A stretch of 64,000 nucleotides of DNA from Bacteriovoracia bacterium (GTDB taxonomy: Bacteria > Bdellovibrionota > Bacteriovoracia > Bacteriovoracales > Bacteriovoracaceae), in contig JAUIIL010000003.1 in assembly GCA_030431635.1 (NCBI GenBank), positions 186,001 to 250,000 of the forward strand, written 5' to 3'. This document shows positions 9,628 to 21,312 of this stretch, piece after piece. Numbering within the stretch: position 1 is the first letter of the stretch; each line of letters opens with the position of its first letter. Under the pieces are notes generated by a model. That model made no database searches. It saw only the letters and a program-made list of their open reading frames with translations, and had not been told where the DNA came from. The position numbers and the translations under genes are program-made.

Positions 9628-10512
9628 ATGATTACTAGTCGTGTTCATCAAATTCTGTCTTGGTATGCCTCGGAAACACCTGGAACGAGAACACAAATAG
9701 CAAGATTGCTCAATCATGGAAAGCTATCGGGAACGGGAAAAATGCTAGTATTACCTGTGGACCAAGGATTTGAGCACGGCCCAGCAAAGTCATTTGCGAT
9801 AAACCCAGATGCTTACGATCCTGAATATCACGTGAGGCTAGCAATAGATGGGGGTTGCAATGCTTATGCTGCTCCTCTTGGATTTATAGAGGCGATTGCT
9901 AGTGAGTATGGCTATCAGATACCGCTTATTTTGAAGTTAAATGATTCTGATAAACTTGTTTCATTGACGGTACCAATCAGTGCGCTAACTGCTTCAGTTG
10001 ATGATGCTGTACGCTTAGGGTGTGCAGCGGTGGGGTTCACAATATATCCTGGTTCAACAGAGCGAAATCATCAGTATGAACAATTGCGCGATATTATTCG
10101 TGAGGCTAAAAATAAAGGATTGGCGGTTATTACCTGGGCCTATCCGCGGGGAGAGGGTATTTCTAAAGAAGGAGAGTCAGCTGTGGATATCATAGCATAT
10201 GCAGCTCATATTGCTGCCCAACTAGGCTCTCACATTATTAAAGTAAAAGTTCCAACCGTATTTATTGAGGAGCCTCAGACCAAATTTGTATTCGAAAAAC
10301 AAAAAATACCTACCACATCTCTTTCAGATCGTGTAAGCGAAGTCATACGCAGTGCTTTCAATGGAAAGCGAATCGTTTTGTTTTCAGGAGGAAAGAGTGA
10401 GGAAAAAAGCGAATTGTTAAGTCAGGTGTCAGAGATTGCAAAAGGCGGAGGATCGGCAGAAACTCTTTTCAGCGTCCACGACAAGAGGCACTTGGATTAC
10501 TCGAATCTATAA
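9628..10512 (+). CDS. fbaB: class I fructose-bisphosphate aldolase (FbaB/DhnA type)
   Basis: The chosen start is the ATG at 9628 behind GGAAGAGGAGAG. A TTG at 9481 would fuse 49 foreign codons containing the enolase relic. The 294-residue protein matches DhnA-type aldolases: LLNHGKLSGTGKMLVLPVDQGFEHGP, then AIDGGCNAYAAP, VGFTIYPGSTE, and HIIKVKVPT, where the family's Schiff-base lysine sits (about residue 204). It splits fructose-1,6-bisphosphate into two trioses or makes it in gluconeogenesis. With the phosphohexomutase and PfkB of the same island it covers upper glycolysis. Confidence 0.9.
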   Translation: MITSRVHQILSWYASETPGTRTQIARLLNHGKLSGTGKMLVLPVDQGFEHGPAKSFAINPDAYDPEYHVRLAIDGGCNAYAAPLGFIEAIASEYGYQIPLILKLNDSDKLVSLTVPISALTASVDDAVRLGCAAVGFTIYPGSTERNHQYEQLRDIIREAKNKGLAVITWAYPRGEGISKEGESAVDIIAYAAHIAAQLGSHIIKVKVPTVFIEEPQTKFVFEKQKIPTTSLSDRVSEVIRSAFNGKRIVLFSGGKSEEKSELLSQVSEIAKGGGSAETLFSVHDKRHLDYSNL

Positions 10513-10528
10513 TTGATATATATATCAA
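10513..10528. promoter_or_regulatory. 16-bp perfect palindrome before the metal ATPase
   Basis: TTGATATATATATCAA is a perfect palindrome directly after the aldolase stop and 38 bases before the P-type ATPase start. It resembles CRP/FNR-family operators (TTGAT...ATCAA), but its half-sites are 6 bases apart, not the 4 of an FNR box. The AT-repeat centre makes chance more likely than usual. Confidence 0.35.
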
Positions 10529-10565
10529 ATCAAGTCGTTCATAAGAAAAGCTAGAAGGAAAAAAG

Positions 10566-12725
10566 ATGTTTAAAAATCACAATTGCTGTCACCATGACCA
10601 GAGTCATTCTCCTTCTAATACTACTGCAATATATACATGTCCTATGCATCCTGAAATTAGACAGGTTGGCCCGGGAAGTTGTCCAAAGTGTGGAATGGCC
10701 TTGGAGGCTCTTGTTGCGGAAAGTGAAGACCTCGCAGAATTAAATAATATGAAAAAAAGATTTTTTACTGCAACTTTATTTACAGTACCATTATTTATTA
10801 TTTCTATGGGAGATTTATTACCGGGTCGACCAATATCTGGATTAATGTCTCCAACATTTAAAATTTGGTCAGAATTTTTTTTAGCAACACCAGTATGCCT
10901 TTGGTCTGCATGGCCTTTTTTTGTTAAAGGGTTAGATTCGATTAAAAGAAAAAGTTTGAACATGTTTACTCTAATAGGGCTTGGAGTAAGTGTTTCTTAT
11001 ATTTATAGTGTTGTCGCCACTTTATTTCCTGATTTATTTCCATCTTCTTTTAGAGGAATGGATGGACATGTTGCCGTTTATTACGAGGCGGCAGGAGTTA
11101 TTGTCACTCTGATCCTTTTAGGACAGGTGTTGGAGCTTAAGGCGAGAAATCAAACAGGTGAAGCCATTAAGAAGCTTTTAGGGCTTGCTGCAAAGTCAGC
11201 AAGAAAGATTTTGGACGATGGGACTGAAGTTGATATTCCACTTGATCAAGTTGAAGTTGGAGATAAACTTCGTGTTCGTCCGGGTGAGAAAGTGCCTGTT
11301 GATGGCGTGGTCTTAGAAGGAAAAAGCTCTGTTGATGAATCGATGATTACGGGAGAACCCATACCCGTTACTAAAGCAGATGGAGATAAAGTTGTGGGCG
11401 CCACAATCAATGAAACCGGTGCTCTCGTTATGAAAGCCGAAAAGGTTGGGAGTGAAACTCTTCTTTCAAGAATTATTCATATGGTAGCGGAAGCTCAAAG
11501 AAGTAAGGCCCCAATTCAAAAATTGGCGGATACAGTGGCAGGAATATTTGTCCCTGTCGTAATTGGAATATCTATCATTACATTTATCGTCTGGGCCGTT
11601 TGGGGACCTGAGCCAGCTTTTTCATTCGCTGTCATCAATACTGTATCAGTCCTTATTATTGCTTGCCCTTGTGCTTTGGGACTTGCGACTCCGATGTCGA
11701 TTATGGTGGCAACAGGCAGAGGAGCACTACAAGGAATTCTTTTTAGAGATGCTGAGTCTATCGAAGTACTGAGAAAAATTGATACTCTCGTCGTTGATAA
11801 AACAGGTACATTAACTCTAGGGAAACCAAAGCTAGTTACCGTAAAACCAGAAGTAAAATTTAGTGATGTTGAGTTCTTAGCGTATGTAGCAAGCCTTGAG
11901 CAAGGTAGCGAGCACCCTCTCGCTCAGGCCATCGTTGATGGAGCAAAAGAAAAGGGAGTCAATTTAAACGAGATAAAGAACTTTGAATCCATTACTGGAA
12001 AAGGTGTTAAGGGACAGATCAAAGGCAAGGATATTGCTCTCGGAAATAAGGCCTTAATGATTGATCTTGGTATTAGTTTTGAGAATTCACTTGAAGTTGC
12101 AGAAACATATCGTTCAGAAGGCCAAACGATAATGTTTGTCGCGATTAATGGAAGTTTTGCAGGTCTTATTGGTGTCGCTGATCCAATTAAAGAAAGTACA
12201 CCTTCTGCCATTAAAAAATTACACGCCGAGGGTATCAAAATTATTATGCTTACAGGGGACAGTAAAACAACTGCAGAAGCCGTAGCCAAAAAGCTTGGAA
12301 TTGACGACGTTATTGCTGAAGTTCTTCCTCAAGATAAGGTTGATGTTGTTACCAGATTTCAAAACGAAGGAAGTATGGTCGCGATGGCCGGCGATGGGAT
12401 TAATGATGCACCGGCATTAGCGAAAGCTCATGTTGGAATAGCGATGGGAACTGGAACGGATGTGGCTATGGAAAGTGCGGGTGTTACACTTGTAAAAGGT
12501 GATCTATCAGGAATCGCTAAAGCGCGGAATATTTCAAGAGCGACTATGAATAATATCAAGCAAAATTTATTTTTTGCTTTTTTCTACAATGCAGTTGGTA
12601 TACCCATTGCCGCCGGGATTCTTTACCCAGTTTTTGGGCTTTTATTGAGTCCAATGATTGCAGCAGCGGCAATGAGTTTTAGTTCCGTCTCTGTCATAGG
12701 AAACGCATTAAGATTAAAAAAGTAA
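10566..12725 (+). CDS. heavy-metal (copper-type) P1B ATPase
   Basis: The protein has 719 residues. Instead of HMA domains it has a His/Cys-rich N-terminus (CCHHDQSH) and a heavy-metal-binding domain (about 23-46: [22 protein letters not shown]). Eight membrane helices surround the P1B ion motif CPC ([13 protein letters not shown], about residue 368). The catalytic Asp is in DKTGTLT (about 411) and the hinge is GDGINDAPA (about 608). The CPC motif and this N-terminal type are typical of copper or silver exporters (CopA/CopB/SilP-like). It starts 53 bases after the aldolase with GAAGGAAAA upstream. No copper chaperone or CueR-like gene is nearby, so metal identity is inferred. Confidence 0.93.
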   Translation: MFKNHNCCHHDQSHSPSNTTAIYTCPMHPEIRQVGPGSCPKCGMALEALVAESEDLAELNNMKKRFFTATLFTVPLFIISMGDLLPGRPISGLMSPTFKIWSEFFLATPVCLWSAWPFFVKGLDSIKRKSLNMFTLIGLGVSVSYIYSVVATLFPDLFPSSFRGMDGHVAVYYEAAGVIVTLILLGQVLELKARNQTGEAIKKLLGLAAKSARKILDDGTEVDIPLDQVEVGDKLRVRPGEKVPVDGVVLEGKSSVDESMITGEPIPVTKADGDKVVGATINETGALVMKAEKVGSETLLSRIIHMVAEAQRSKAPIQKLADTVAGIFVPVVIGISIITFIVWAVWGPEPAFSFAVINTVSVLIIACPCALGLATPMSIMVATGRGALQGILFRDAESIEVLRKIDTLVVDKTGTLTLGKPKLVTVKPEVKFSDVEFLAYVASLEQGSEHPLAQAIVDGAKEKGVNLNEIKNFESITGKGVKGQIKGKDIALGNKALMIDLGISFENSLEVAETYRSEGQTIMFVAINGSFAGLIGVADPIKESTPSAIKKLHAEGIKIIMLTGDSKTTAEAVAKKLGIDDVIAEVLPQDKVDVVTRFQNEGSMVAMAGDGINDAPALAKAHVGIAMGTGTDVAMESAGVTLVKGDLSGIAKARNISRATMNNIKQNLFFAFFYNAVGIPIAAGILYPVFGLLLSPMIAAAAMSFSSVSVIGNALRLKK

Positions 12726-12795
12726 CAATATAGGAAAGTGTTTTGAATTAAGAAAGAATAAGGAATACTTTTTGAAACATCTAAGTCTCAAAACA

Positions 12796-12863
12796 TACTC
12801 CTCAAGGGGAGTAGATTATATAGGATAATCCTATATGTCCCATTGTAACTATGTATTATATCT
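12796..12863 (+). promoter_or_regulatory. promoter/operator region of the second island operon
   Basis: Three elements lie in the 190-base gap after the metal ATPase: a hairpin TACTCCTC-AA-GGGGAGTA (12796-12813), a perfect palindrome ATATAGGA-TAA-TCCTATAT (12818-12836), and the second copy of the 19-base element seen before hsp20 (12845-12863, one mismatch). The operon at 12918 starts 55 bases downstream. I infer a regulated promoter; which protein binds is unknown. Confidence 0.45.
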
Positions 12864-12917
12864 TTATTACAAAGCATGACATTATCCTTTCAATTTTAAA
12901 ACTTACAGGAGGTAGTG

Positions 12918-13151
12918 ATGAGTCTCAAATTTACAAACTCCTCAATTAAAAGAGAGCAAATTAAAGATACAGTTCAAAATCTAGGGAAATCCGACAGGAG
13001 AAGCACAAAACCACGAAATAAAAATATTACTAATTTAAATGCCGATAGTGCTTATAGCGTAGATGAAGATTACAGTGAAATTAATATTCTTTCTTTTAAA
13101 CAGAGTTTTTCTAGACTTCAAAGAAACTACAGTGTGGATAATCTAAAATGA
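12918..13151 (+). CDS. small hypothetical protein
   Basis: The 77-residue product starts at the ATG at 12918, 5 bases after a perfect AGGAGG; the GTG at 12915 is too close to that site. It is polar and basic in the first half (KREQIKDTVQNLGKSDRRSTKPRNKN) and acidic/aromatic in the second. It has no membrane helix and is probably largely disordered. I do not recognise it. It heads the operon running on to the SpoIIAA-like gene 20 bases later. Confidence 0.65.
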   Translation: MSLKFTNSSIKREQIKDTVQNLGKSDRRSTKPRNKNITNLNADSAYSVDEDYSEINILSFKQSFSRLQRNYSVDNLK

Positions 13152-13171
13152 TTTAACCTTGAAGGAAAAAT

Positions 13172-13909
13172 ATGTCTTTAATAGCAATTAAAATGGACTC
13201 CAAAGATGTATTTTTCTTTGAAGCTGTAGGTAAAATTTCTAAAAATGACTATTCCAATATATTGTTTCCCATCCTTGAAAAAGCAAGAAAGAATGGTGAA
13301 AAGGTAAGACTTTTACTTCATTTTGGAAAAAAATTTGTAGGTTATACAAAAGAAGCTGTCTGGGAAGACTTTAAATTTGGGCTTAAATTTCTAAGAGTTA
13401 TTGATCGTTGTGCCATTGTCTCAGACCTGGGATGGATTGTTCATTTATCGTCTATTTTGGGATCACTAATCCCATGTCCTATAGAAGTTTTTGATACTAA
13501 AAATCTTGATTCCGCGAAAGCTTGGATAGAATCAGGCGACCTTGCTCTTGACTATGTTTTGGATCAAGAAGAGGGTCTTTTAGAAGTTCATATAGCGGCT
13601 CCTCTTAACTCATTAAACTTTGAAGTTATGACAAGTGCAGTTGATTCTTATATAGAAGAAAATGGAAGGCTAAATGGACTTCTGATACATACAAAGAGTT
13701 TTCCAGGATGGGAAGATCTTGGAAGCTTTATAAGTCATATTGAATTTATTAAGTCCCACCACAAAAAAATAAAAAAAGTTGCTCTTGTAACAAATAGCAA
13801 ATTGGCGAACATTATTCCCGGCTTTCCTCAACACTTTGTAAATGCTGATATTAAAAATTTCTCTTTTAATGAATTAAGAGAGGCCAAGAAGTGGATAATG
13901 ATAAAATAA
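13172..13909 (+). CDS. tandem SpoIIAA-like (STAS/DUF3478) protein
   Basis: The 245 residues fall into two similar halves of about 120. Each has a first strand, a long helix, an hLLhh-type strand and a final (EV)FD/(NF)SF-(N)ELREAKKWI-type helix; compare FDTKNLDSAKAWIES with FSFNELREAKKWIMIK. That is the SpoIIAA-like fold (PF11964), related to STAS and CRAL-TRIO domains, usually found singly at about 120 residues. Such proteins often lie in stress or respiratory islands and may bind lipids or act as partner-binding modules. It is soluble, with no signal peptide. A ribosome site GAAGGAA precedes the ATG. Confidence 0.75.
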   Translation: MSLIAIKMDSKDVFFFEAVGKISKNDYSNILFPILEKARKNGEKVRLLLHFGKKFVGYTKEAVWEDFKFGLKFLRVIDRCAIVSDLGWIVHLSSILGSLIPCPIEVFDTKNLDSAKAWIESGDLALDYVLDQEEGLLEVHIAAPLNSLNFEVMTSAVDSYIEENGRLNGLLIHTKSFPGWEDLGSFISHIEFIKSHHKKIKKVALVTNSKLANIIPGFPQHFVNADIKNFSFNELREAKKWIMIK

Positions 13910-13934
13910 TTATTTTTTTGGTTGAGAGTGCAAG

Positions 13935-14966
13935 ATGAAAACAACATTTTTTGACACTCATCAATTTGATAAGGAGGCCTTTTTAATTGAGAACAAAAAG
14001 TTTAATATCAATATAGAATTTCAAGAGGCTTGCCTTAATACTAAGACTGCACGCTTAGCTTTTGGGGCAAATGTTGTTTGCTCGTTTGTTAACGATAAAA
14101 TTGATGACAGTTGTGTTAAAGAACTTCAAAGACTTGGTATTAAATTAATTGCTTTAAGGTCAGCTGGCTTTAATCATGTGGATCTCATTTCAGCAGAAAA
14201 ACATGGAATTCAAATCGCTAGAGTACCTGCTTATTCACCACATGCGATTGCGGAATTTGCTACAGGAATGCTTCTGAGTTTAAACCGAAAAATCCATCGA
14301 GCTTATATCCGTGTTAGAGAATTAAATTTTTCCCTAGATGGTTTGGTAGGATTTGATCTCTACGGAAAAACAATAGGTGTTGTTGGTGCTGGAAGAATTG
14401 GGAAGATATTTGCAGAACTTATGGCCTCTTTTGGTTGCAATGTATTGGTCAACGATATTAATAAAGATACCGACTTAGAAAATAACCCGAGCATTCAGTA
14501 TACAGATCTTTCAAATTTATATAGTCAGTCTGATGTCATTTCACTTTATTTACCACTTACACCAGAGACACATCATCTAATTAATCATGAAAGTATTAGC
14601 AACATGAAAAATGGTGTGATCATTCTAAATACTGGAAGAGGTGCTTTGATCGATTCAAAGGCGATGATCGAAGGTCTTAAGAATGGGCAAATAGGTGGTG
14701 CTGCGCTTGATGTTTATGAAGAAGAGGAAAATTTATTTTTTAGAGACCTCTCCAATAAAGCTCTACAAGACGATATTTTGGCTAGGTTACTTACTTTTCC
14801 CAATGTTTTAATGACCTCGCACCAAGCTTTTTTAACTAAAGAGGCCCTGCGAAATATTGCTATAACAACTCTAGAAAATATAGATAAATTCAACAAAACG
14901 GGAATTGTGGTTAAAGAGCGAATGGTAAGTCCAGAATGTTGCCTGAAAGGAAAAAACGATGACTAA
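13935..14966 (+). CDS. ldhA: D-lactate dehydrogenase (2-hydroxyacid dehydrogenase)
   Basis: The 343-residue protein is a D-isomer-specific 2-hydroxyacid dehydrogenase closest in pattern to fermentative LdhA. It has a catalytic domain at both ends, an NAD site GVVGAGRIGKIFAELM with an acidic residue after the second strand, the Arg in NTGRGALIDS, the Glu region DVYEEE and the catalytic His in TSHQAF. The N-terminal AGFNHVDLISAEKHGIQIARVPAYSP is typical of LdhA. It would reduce pyruvate to D-lactate with NADH, giving NAD recycling when respiration is limited. It overlaps the next (broken) gene by 8 bases. Confidence 0.92.
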   Translation: MKTTFFDTHQFDKEAFLIENKKFNINIEFQEACLNTKTARLAFGANVVCSFVNDKIDDSCVKELQRLGIKLIALRSAGFNHVDLISAEKHGIQIARVPAYSPHAIAEFATGMLLSLNRKIHRAYIRVRELNFSLDGLVGFDLYGKTIGVVGAGRIGKIFAELMASFGCNVLVNDINKDTDLENNPSIQYTDLSNLYSQSDVISLYLPLTPETHHLINHESISNMKNGVIILNTGRGALIDSKAMIEGLKNGQIGGAALDVYEEEENLFFRDLSNKALQDDILARLLTFPNVLMTSHQAFLTKEALRNIAITTLENIDKFNKTGIVVKERMVSPECCLKGKNDD

Positions 14967-15459
14967 TGAAAATTTTATAAAATGGTTTCGAGAACTTTCG
15001 ATTGATGATGTTCCACTGGTAGGAGGTAAAAACGCTTCTTTGGGGGAAATGTTTAGGGAATTAACTCCAAAAGGGGTTAAAATTCCAGACGGTTTTGCAG
15101 TTACAGCAGAGGCCTATCGATATTTTATAAAGTCAAGTGAATTGGAAGATAAAATTCAAAATACACAATCAGATATGAATCCAAATAACATAAGAGACTC
15201 AGAAATTATTTCCCATATTTTTGATGAAAGAAATGACGCTGTGAAGAGCATGATTTCAAATGTTATTAAAGTTGCTAAAGATATGGACAAAAAGATTGGA
15301 ATCTGTGGCCAAGCACCAAGTGATTTTCCAGAATTTGCAGGGTTTTTAGTAAAGGAAGGCATAGATAGTATTTCACTTAATTCAGATACTGTATTGAAAA
15401 CAACAAAGAAAATCGTTGAATTTGAAACAAAGTTTAAAGAAACAGAAAAACAATTATGA
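14959..15459 (+). pseudogene. ppsA: PEP synthase with a large internal in-frame deletion
   Basis: The frame encodes only 166 residues against about 800 for phosphoenolpyruvate synthase. The first 60 or so match its start (IKWFRELSIDDVPLVGGKNASLGEMF, then IPDGFAVTAEAYRYFI). The last 75 match its end (DERNDAVKSMI, KIGICGQAPSDFPEF, GIDSISLNSDTVLKT). The ATP-grasp core, the phosphohistidine domain and most of the PEP domain are gone. The join lies near residues 65-90. The frame is kept, the start has an AAAGGAAAA site, and it overlaps both neighbours, so it is probably still translated, perhaps only for coupling to the mutase gene. PEP synthase activity is not possible. Confidence 0.85.
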
Positions 15460-16883
15460 GTTTACTAATCAACCCATCTGTTTTTCGAGAATATGATATC
15501 CGAGGCATAGCATCCATTGATTTATCTGCTGCTTTTGCGGAGAGCTTAGGTCTTGCATACGCACAACTTATCAGAGGGAATCAACCTGTCGGTGGGCGAG
15601 ATAAATTAACCATTGCAGTAGGAAAAGATTGTCGATTGAGTAGTGATAATTATGAAGATGCGCTAGTGAATGGACTATTGAAGGGAGGTCTAGACGTAAT
15701 TAGACTTGGACTTTGTCCAACACCAGTGAATTACTTTAGTTTATTTCATCTCGATTTAGATGGGGCAATTATGGTTACGGCCTCCCATAATCCACCTGAC
15801 CATAATGGCTTTAAAATATGTGTTGGACGAGAAGCAATTTACGGTGATCAAATTCAAAAATTGCGATTGATTATGGAAAGAGGTGATGACTCAACTTTGG
15901 AGAGAGGCTCTCTTTCAGATTGTAATATTATTTCAGATTATCTTGATTATCAAAAAAATCAGTTTTTATCATTGAAGGGAAAAAAAATCGTTATTGATTG
16001 TGGAAACGGGATGGCCAGTATCATTGTCGCTTCTGAACTATTTCGAAGTCTTGGAGTGGAAGTCCTTGAACTCTTTTGTGAACTTGATGGGACATTTCCA
16101 AATCACGTACCTGACCCTACTGTCGAAAATAATTTGCTGGATTTGATTCGAACCGTAAAAGAAACTCATGCAGACTTTGGTGTTGGGTTTGATGGGGACG
16201 CTGACCGTATAGGTGTTGTAGATGAAAATGGACGTTTGCTTCCTGGCGATGAACTTATGGTCATTTTTTCTCGTGCACTATTAGAAGAGAATCCTGGTGC
16301 AACTGTTATTTCAGAAGTTAAATCAAGTTTTCGATTATTTGAGGATATTAAGGAAAAGGGCGGCACTCCTTTGATGTGGAAGGTTGGTCATTCTCACCTG
16401 AAAGCAAAGATGAAGGAAACAGGTGCTTTGCTTGGGGGAGAATTGTCAGGACATGTTTGCTTTGCCGATAGATATTTTGGTTATGACGATGCAATTTACG
16501 CGACACTTCGGTTGTTAGAGATTGCTTTAAATGAAAAAAGATCATTGTCTTTATTATTGAATGACCTTCCAGCGACATTCTCAACTCCTGAATTACGTAT
16601 TTCGTTTGAAGAAGCTCTTAAGTTTAAATTGGTAAACAAAGTAAAAAAAATTCTGCTTAGTGATTCAACTTTAAATGAATTTCAAGTTACAGATATTGAT
16701 GGTATTCGGATTGACTTTGGTGATGGCTGGGGACTGATTAGGGCCTCGAATACTCAAGCTGTTCTTACTTTTCGTTTTGAGGCCATATCAAAGAAACGGC
16801 TATCTGAGATTAAACTTATATTTGAAAGCGCTGTTAACAGCGCTTGCGATAAAATGAATCATCAACCGATAAGGTTGAAATAA
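15456..16883 (+). CDS. manB: phosphomannomutase/phosphoglucomutase
   Basis: The 475-residue alpha-D-phosphohexomutase has the four expected motifs. The phosphoserine loop is TASHNPPDHNGFK (Ser near 110), the metal loop is DGDADR (about 245), the sugar-specificity loop is GGELSGH, and a C-terminal phosphate-binding domain ends with RASNTQAVLTFRFEA. It interconverts hexose 1- and 6-phosphates, linking glycolysis to glucan or lipopolysaccharide precursors. It overlaps the PEP synthase relic by 4 bases (ATGA) and is followed after 1 base by pfkB, so the genes are co-transcribed. Confidence 0.93.
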   Translation: MSLLINPSVFREYDIRGIASIDLSAAFAESLGLAYAQLIRGNQPVGGRDKLTIAVGKDCRLSSDNYEDALVNGLLKGGLDVIRLGLCPTPVNYFSLFHLDLDGAIMVTASHNPPDHNGFKICVGREAIYGDQIQKLRLIMERGDDSTLERGSLSDCNIISDYLDYQKNQFLSLKGKKIVIDCGNGMASIIVASELFRSLGVEVLELFCELDGTFPNHVPDPTVENNLLDLIRTVKETHADFGVGFDGDADRIGVVDENGRLLPGDELMVIFSRALLEENPGATVISEVKSSFRLFEDIKEKGGTPLMWKVGHSHLKAKMKETGALLGGELSGHVCFADRYFGYDDAIYATLRLLEIALNEKRSLSLLLNDLPATFSTPELRISFEEALKFKLVNKVKKILLSDSTLNEFQVTDIDGIRIDFGDGWGLIRASNTQAVLTFRFEAISKKRLSEIKLIFESAVNSACDKMNHQPIRLK

Positions 16884-16884
16884 A

Positions 16885-19653
<2,769 letters not shown>

Positions 19654-19661
<8 letters not shown>

Positions 19662-19992
19662 AGATTTAAAAACTATAAATGATAAAAAAACGGCCGAATT
19701 TGGATCTCAGGTTGAGAAAAAAGCAACACGTAAGATAAAAGCACGAAATAACCCTACAGAGGTTTGGTTTGGGCTCGGGATGATGGGACTAATCGGTTGG
19801 TCGATCGTTGTTCCAACACTGCTTGGAGCAGCGTTTGGTATCTGGTTAGACAAACACTACCAAAAGAGTCATTCATGGACACTCGTATTTCTTGTCACAG
19901 GTCTGTGCATTGGTTGTGTAAATGCGTGGTATTGGATGAGTAAACAACATCAAGACATGCAAGAACAACAAGAGGACTATGATAATGACTGA
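19654..19992 (+). CDS. atpQ: N-type ATPase, AtpQ membrane protein
   Basis: The start is the ATG at 19654, overlapping the atpC stop. The 112-residue protein has a charged N-terminus, then two membrane helices (about 42-62, WFGLGMMGLIGWSIVVPTLLGAAFGIW, and 72-95). It is related to AtpI/AtpZ-type proteins of ATPase operons. The motif LGAAFGIWLDKHY is typical of that family. AtpQ and AtpR are the markers of N-ATPase operons and are thought to help rotor assembly or cation handling. Confidence 0.85.
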
Positions 19993-20290
19993 AACATTCG
20001 GACTCTTCGTTTCAGTAATAACAGGCTTTGGCCTTGGAATGATTTTTTTCTACGGTCTTTGGCGAACGATTGGAAAAATAATAACTTCAAATGCATCAGG
20101 ACTTTGGCTTTTTGGCAGTATGATTTCACGTATAAGCATTACCATGCTCGGGTTTTATCTTATTGCTTTTCTTTATTCTGACGGAAAGCTAGAGAGACTA
20201 ATCTTATGTCTGTCTGGTTTTTTGATTGCACGTTATGTGATGACAAAAATAGTTAAAGTAAAAGTAATAGAGGTAAACCATGGACCTTAG
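19979..20290 (+). CDS. atpR: N-type ATPase, AtpR membrane protein
   Basis: The 103-residue protein (start 19979; an ATG at 19985 is equally placed) has three membrane helices (about 8-27, 40-65 and 72-90). Arginines lie near their ends (LWRTIGK, MISRISITMLGF, IARYVM). Its place between AtpQ and the a subunit, size and topology match AtpR of N-ATPases. It overlaps both neighbours by about 10-14 bases. Confidence 0.85.
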   Translation: MIMTETFGLFVSVITGFGLGMIFFYGLWRTIGKIITSNASGLWLFGSMISRISITMLGFYLIAFLYSDGKLERLILCLSGFLIARYVMTKIVKVKVIEVNHGP

Positions 20291-20990
20291 TCCCGATAGT
20301 ATTATTTACTGGAAGTATGGATTTTTTAAAATCAATGCAACTATCGCCATGACGTGGGGATTGATGTTTGTATTGACCATCGGTTCAAAGCTCATTGTAC
20401 GCAATCTTTCTACGGAAATAAATCGTTCTCGTTGGCAAAATTTACTTGAAATAATCGTCACAAAGATTGAAAAACAAATTGAAGAAATAGGCCTATCAGA
20501 TTCTAAGAAATATATCGGGTTTCTTGGAACGCTTTTTCTATTTATTGCAGTTTCTAGTATTTGCATTATCATTCCTGGATTTGAGCCACCAACAGGATCG
20601 CTTTCCACCACTGTGGCCCTTGCTCTATGTGTGTTTGTAGCAGTTCCTCTTTTTGGCATAGAAGAGCAAGGAGTTCGTGTCTACTTAAAATCTTATACGC
20701 AACCGACAGTTATCATGTTGCCATTTAACATTATTAGTGAAATTTCACGTACTTTGGCACTTGCTGTACGTCTATTTGGAAATATGATGAGTGGTACGAT
20801 GATAGTGGGTATCTTACTTAGTATAACACCTCTTTTTTTTCCAATTCTTATGACCTTACTTGGTCTCCTTACGGGAATGGTACAAGCATATATTTTTAGT
20901 GTTTTAGCTGCCGTATACATTGCGGCTGCCACCAGAGTTCGTAAGTTAGAACCTATAGCAAAGTCTAATGTCAAAGGGGCAAAATCATGA
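20280..20990 (+). CDS. atpB: N-type ATPase, a subunit
   Basis: The 236-residue integral membrane protein is the stator a subunit. The essential Arg is in the LALAVRLFGNMMSG helix (about 160-173). The conserved last helix follows (GMVQAYIFSVLAAVYIAAA). About five to six helices are visible. With the c-ring it forms the two half-channels for the coupling ion. It is followed by atpE after 36 bases. Confidence 0.93.
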   Translation: MDLSPDSIIYWKYGFFKINATIAMTWGLMFVLTIGSKLIVRNLSTEINRSRWQNLLEIIVTKIEKQIEEIGLSDSKKYIGFLGTLFLFIAVSSICIIIPGFEPPTGSLSTTVALALCVFVAVPLFGIEEQGVRVYLKSYTQPTVIMLPFNIISEISRTLALAVRLFGNMMSGTMIVGILLSITPLFFPILMTLLGLLTGMVQAYIFSVLAAVYIAAATRVRKLEPIAKSNVKGAKS

Positions 20991-21026
20991 AAGACAAATA
21001 TCAAAACAAACAAGAAGGGAGAAACG

Positions 21027-21308
21027 ATGGATAACTTAACTATAATTGCTGTGGCATCAATCTGTACAGCAGGTATTAGTACAAGCTTTGGAGCAATCGG
21101 GCCGGCTTTTGCTGAAGGAAAAGCTGTCGCTACGGCACTTTCCTCTCTGGCCCAACAGCCTGATGCTTCAGCGACTATTACGAGGACTTTGTTCGTTGGA
21201 CTGGCAATGATTGAATCCACGGCCATATACTGCCTCGTTGTTTCGATGATACTGATTTTTGCTAATCCGTTTTGGAATCATTTTGTTTCTCAAGCTGCCG
21301 GGAACTAG
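21027..21308 (+). CDS. atpE: N-type ATPase, c subunit (rotor ring)
   Basis: The 93-residue hairpin of two membrane helices starts behind AAGGGAG. The ion-binding carboxylate is the Glu of GLAMIESTAIY in helix 2, with the Ser/Thr-rich EST-x-x-Tyr setting of Na+-type c subunits. Helix 1 carries a second acidic residue, the Glu in GPAFAEGKAV, as in other N-ATPases. The usual Na+-type Gln of helix 1 is not visible at its place (Pro instead). Na+ was proposed for N-ATPases in general, but two carboxylates could also mean H+. The coupling ion is therefore open. Confidence 0.93.
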   Translation: MDNLTIIAVASICTAGISTSFGAIGPAFAEGKAVATALSSLAQQPDASATITRTLFVGLAMIESTAIYCLVVSMILIFANPFWNHFVSQAAGN

Positions 21309-21312
21309 AATT

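Noticed and set aside
10513-10528. FNR box
   Set aside because: Half-sites fit but the spacing is 6, not 4, bases; kept only as a palindrome of unknown use.
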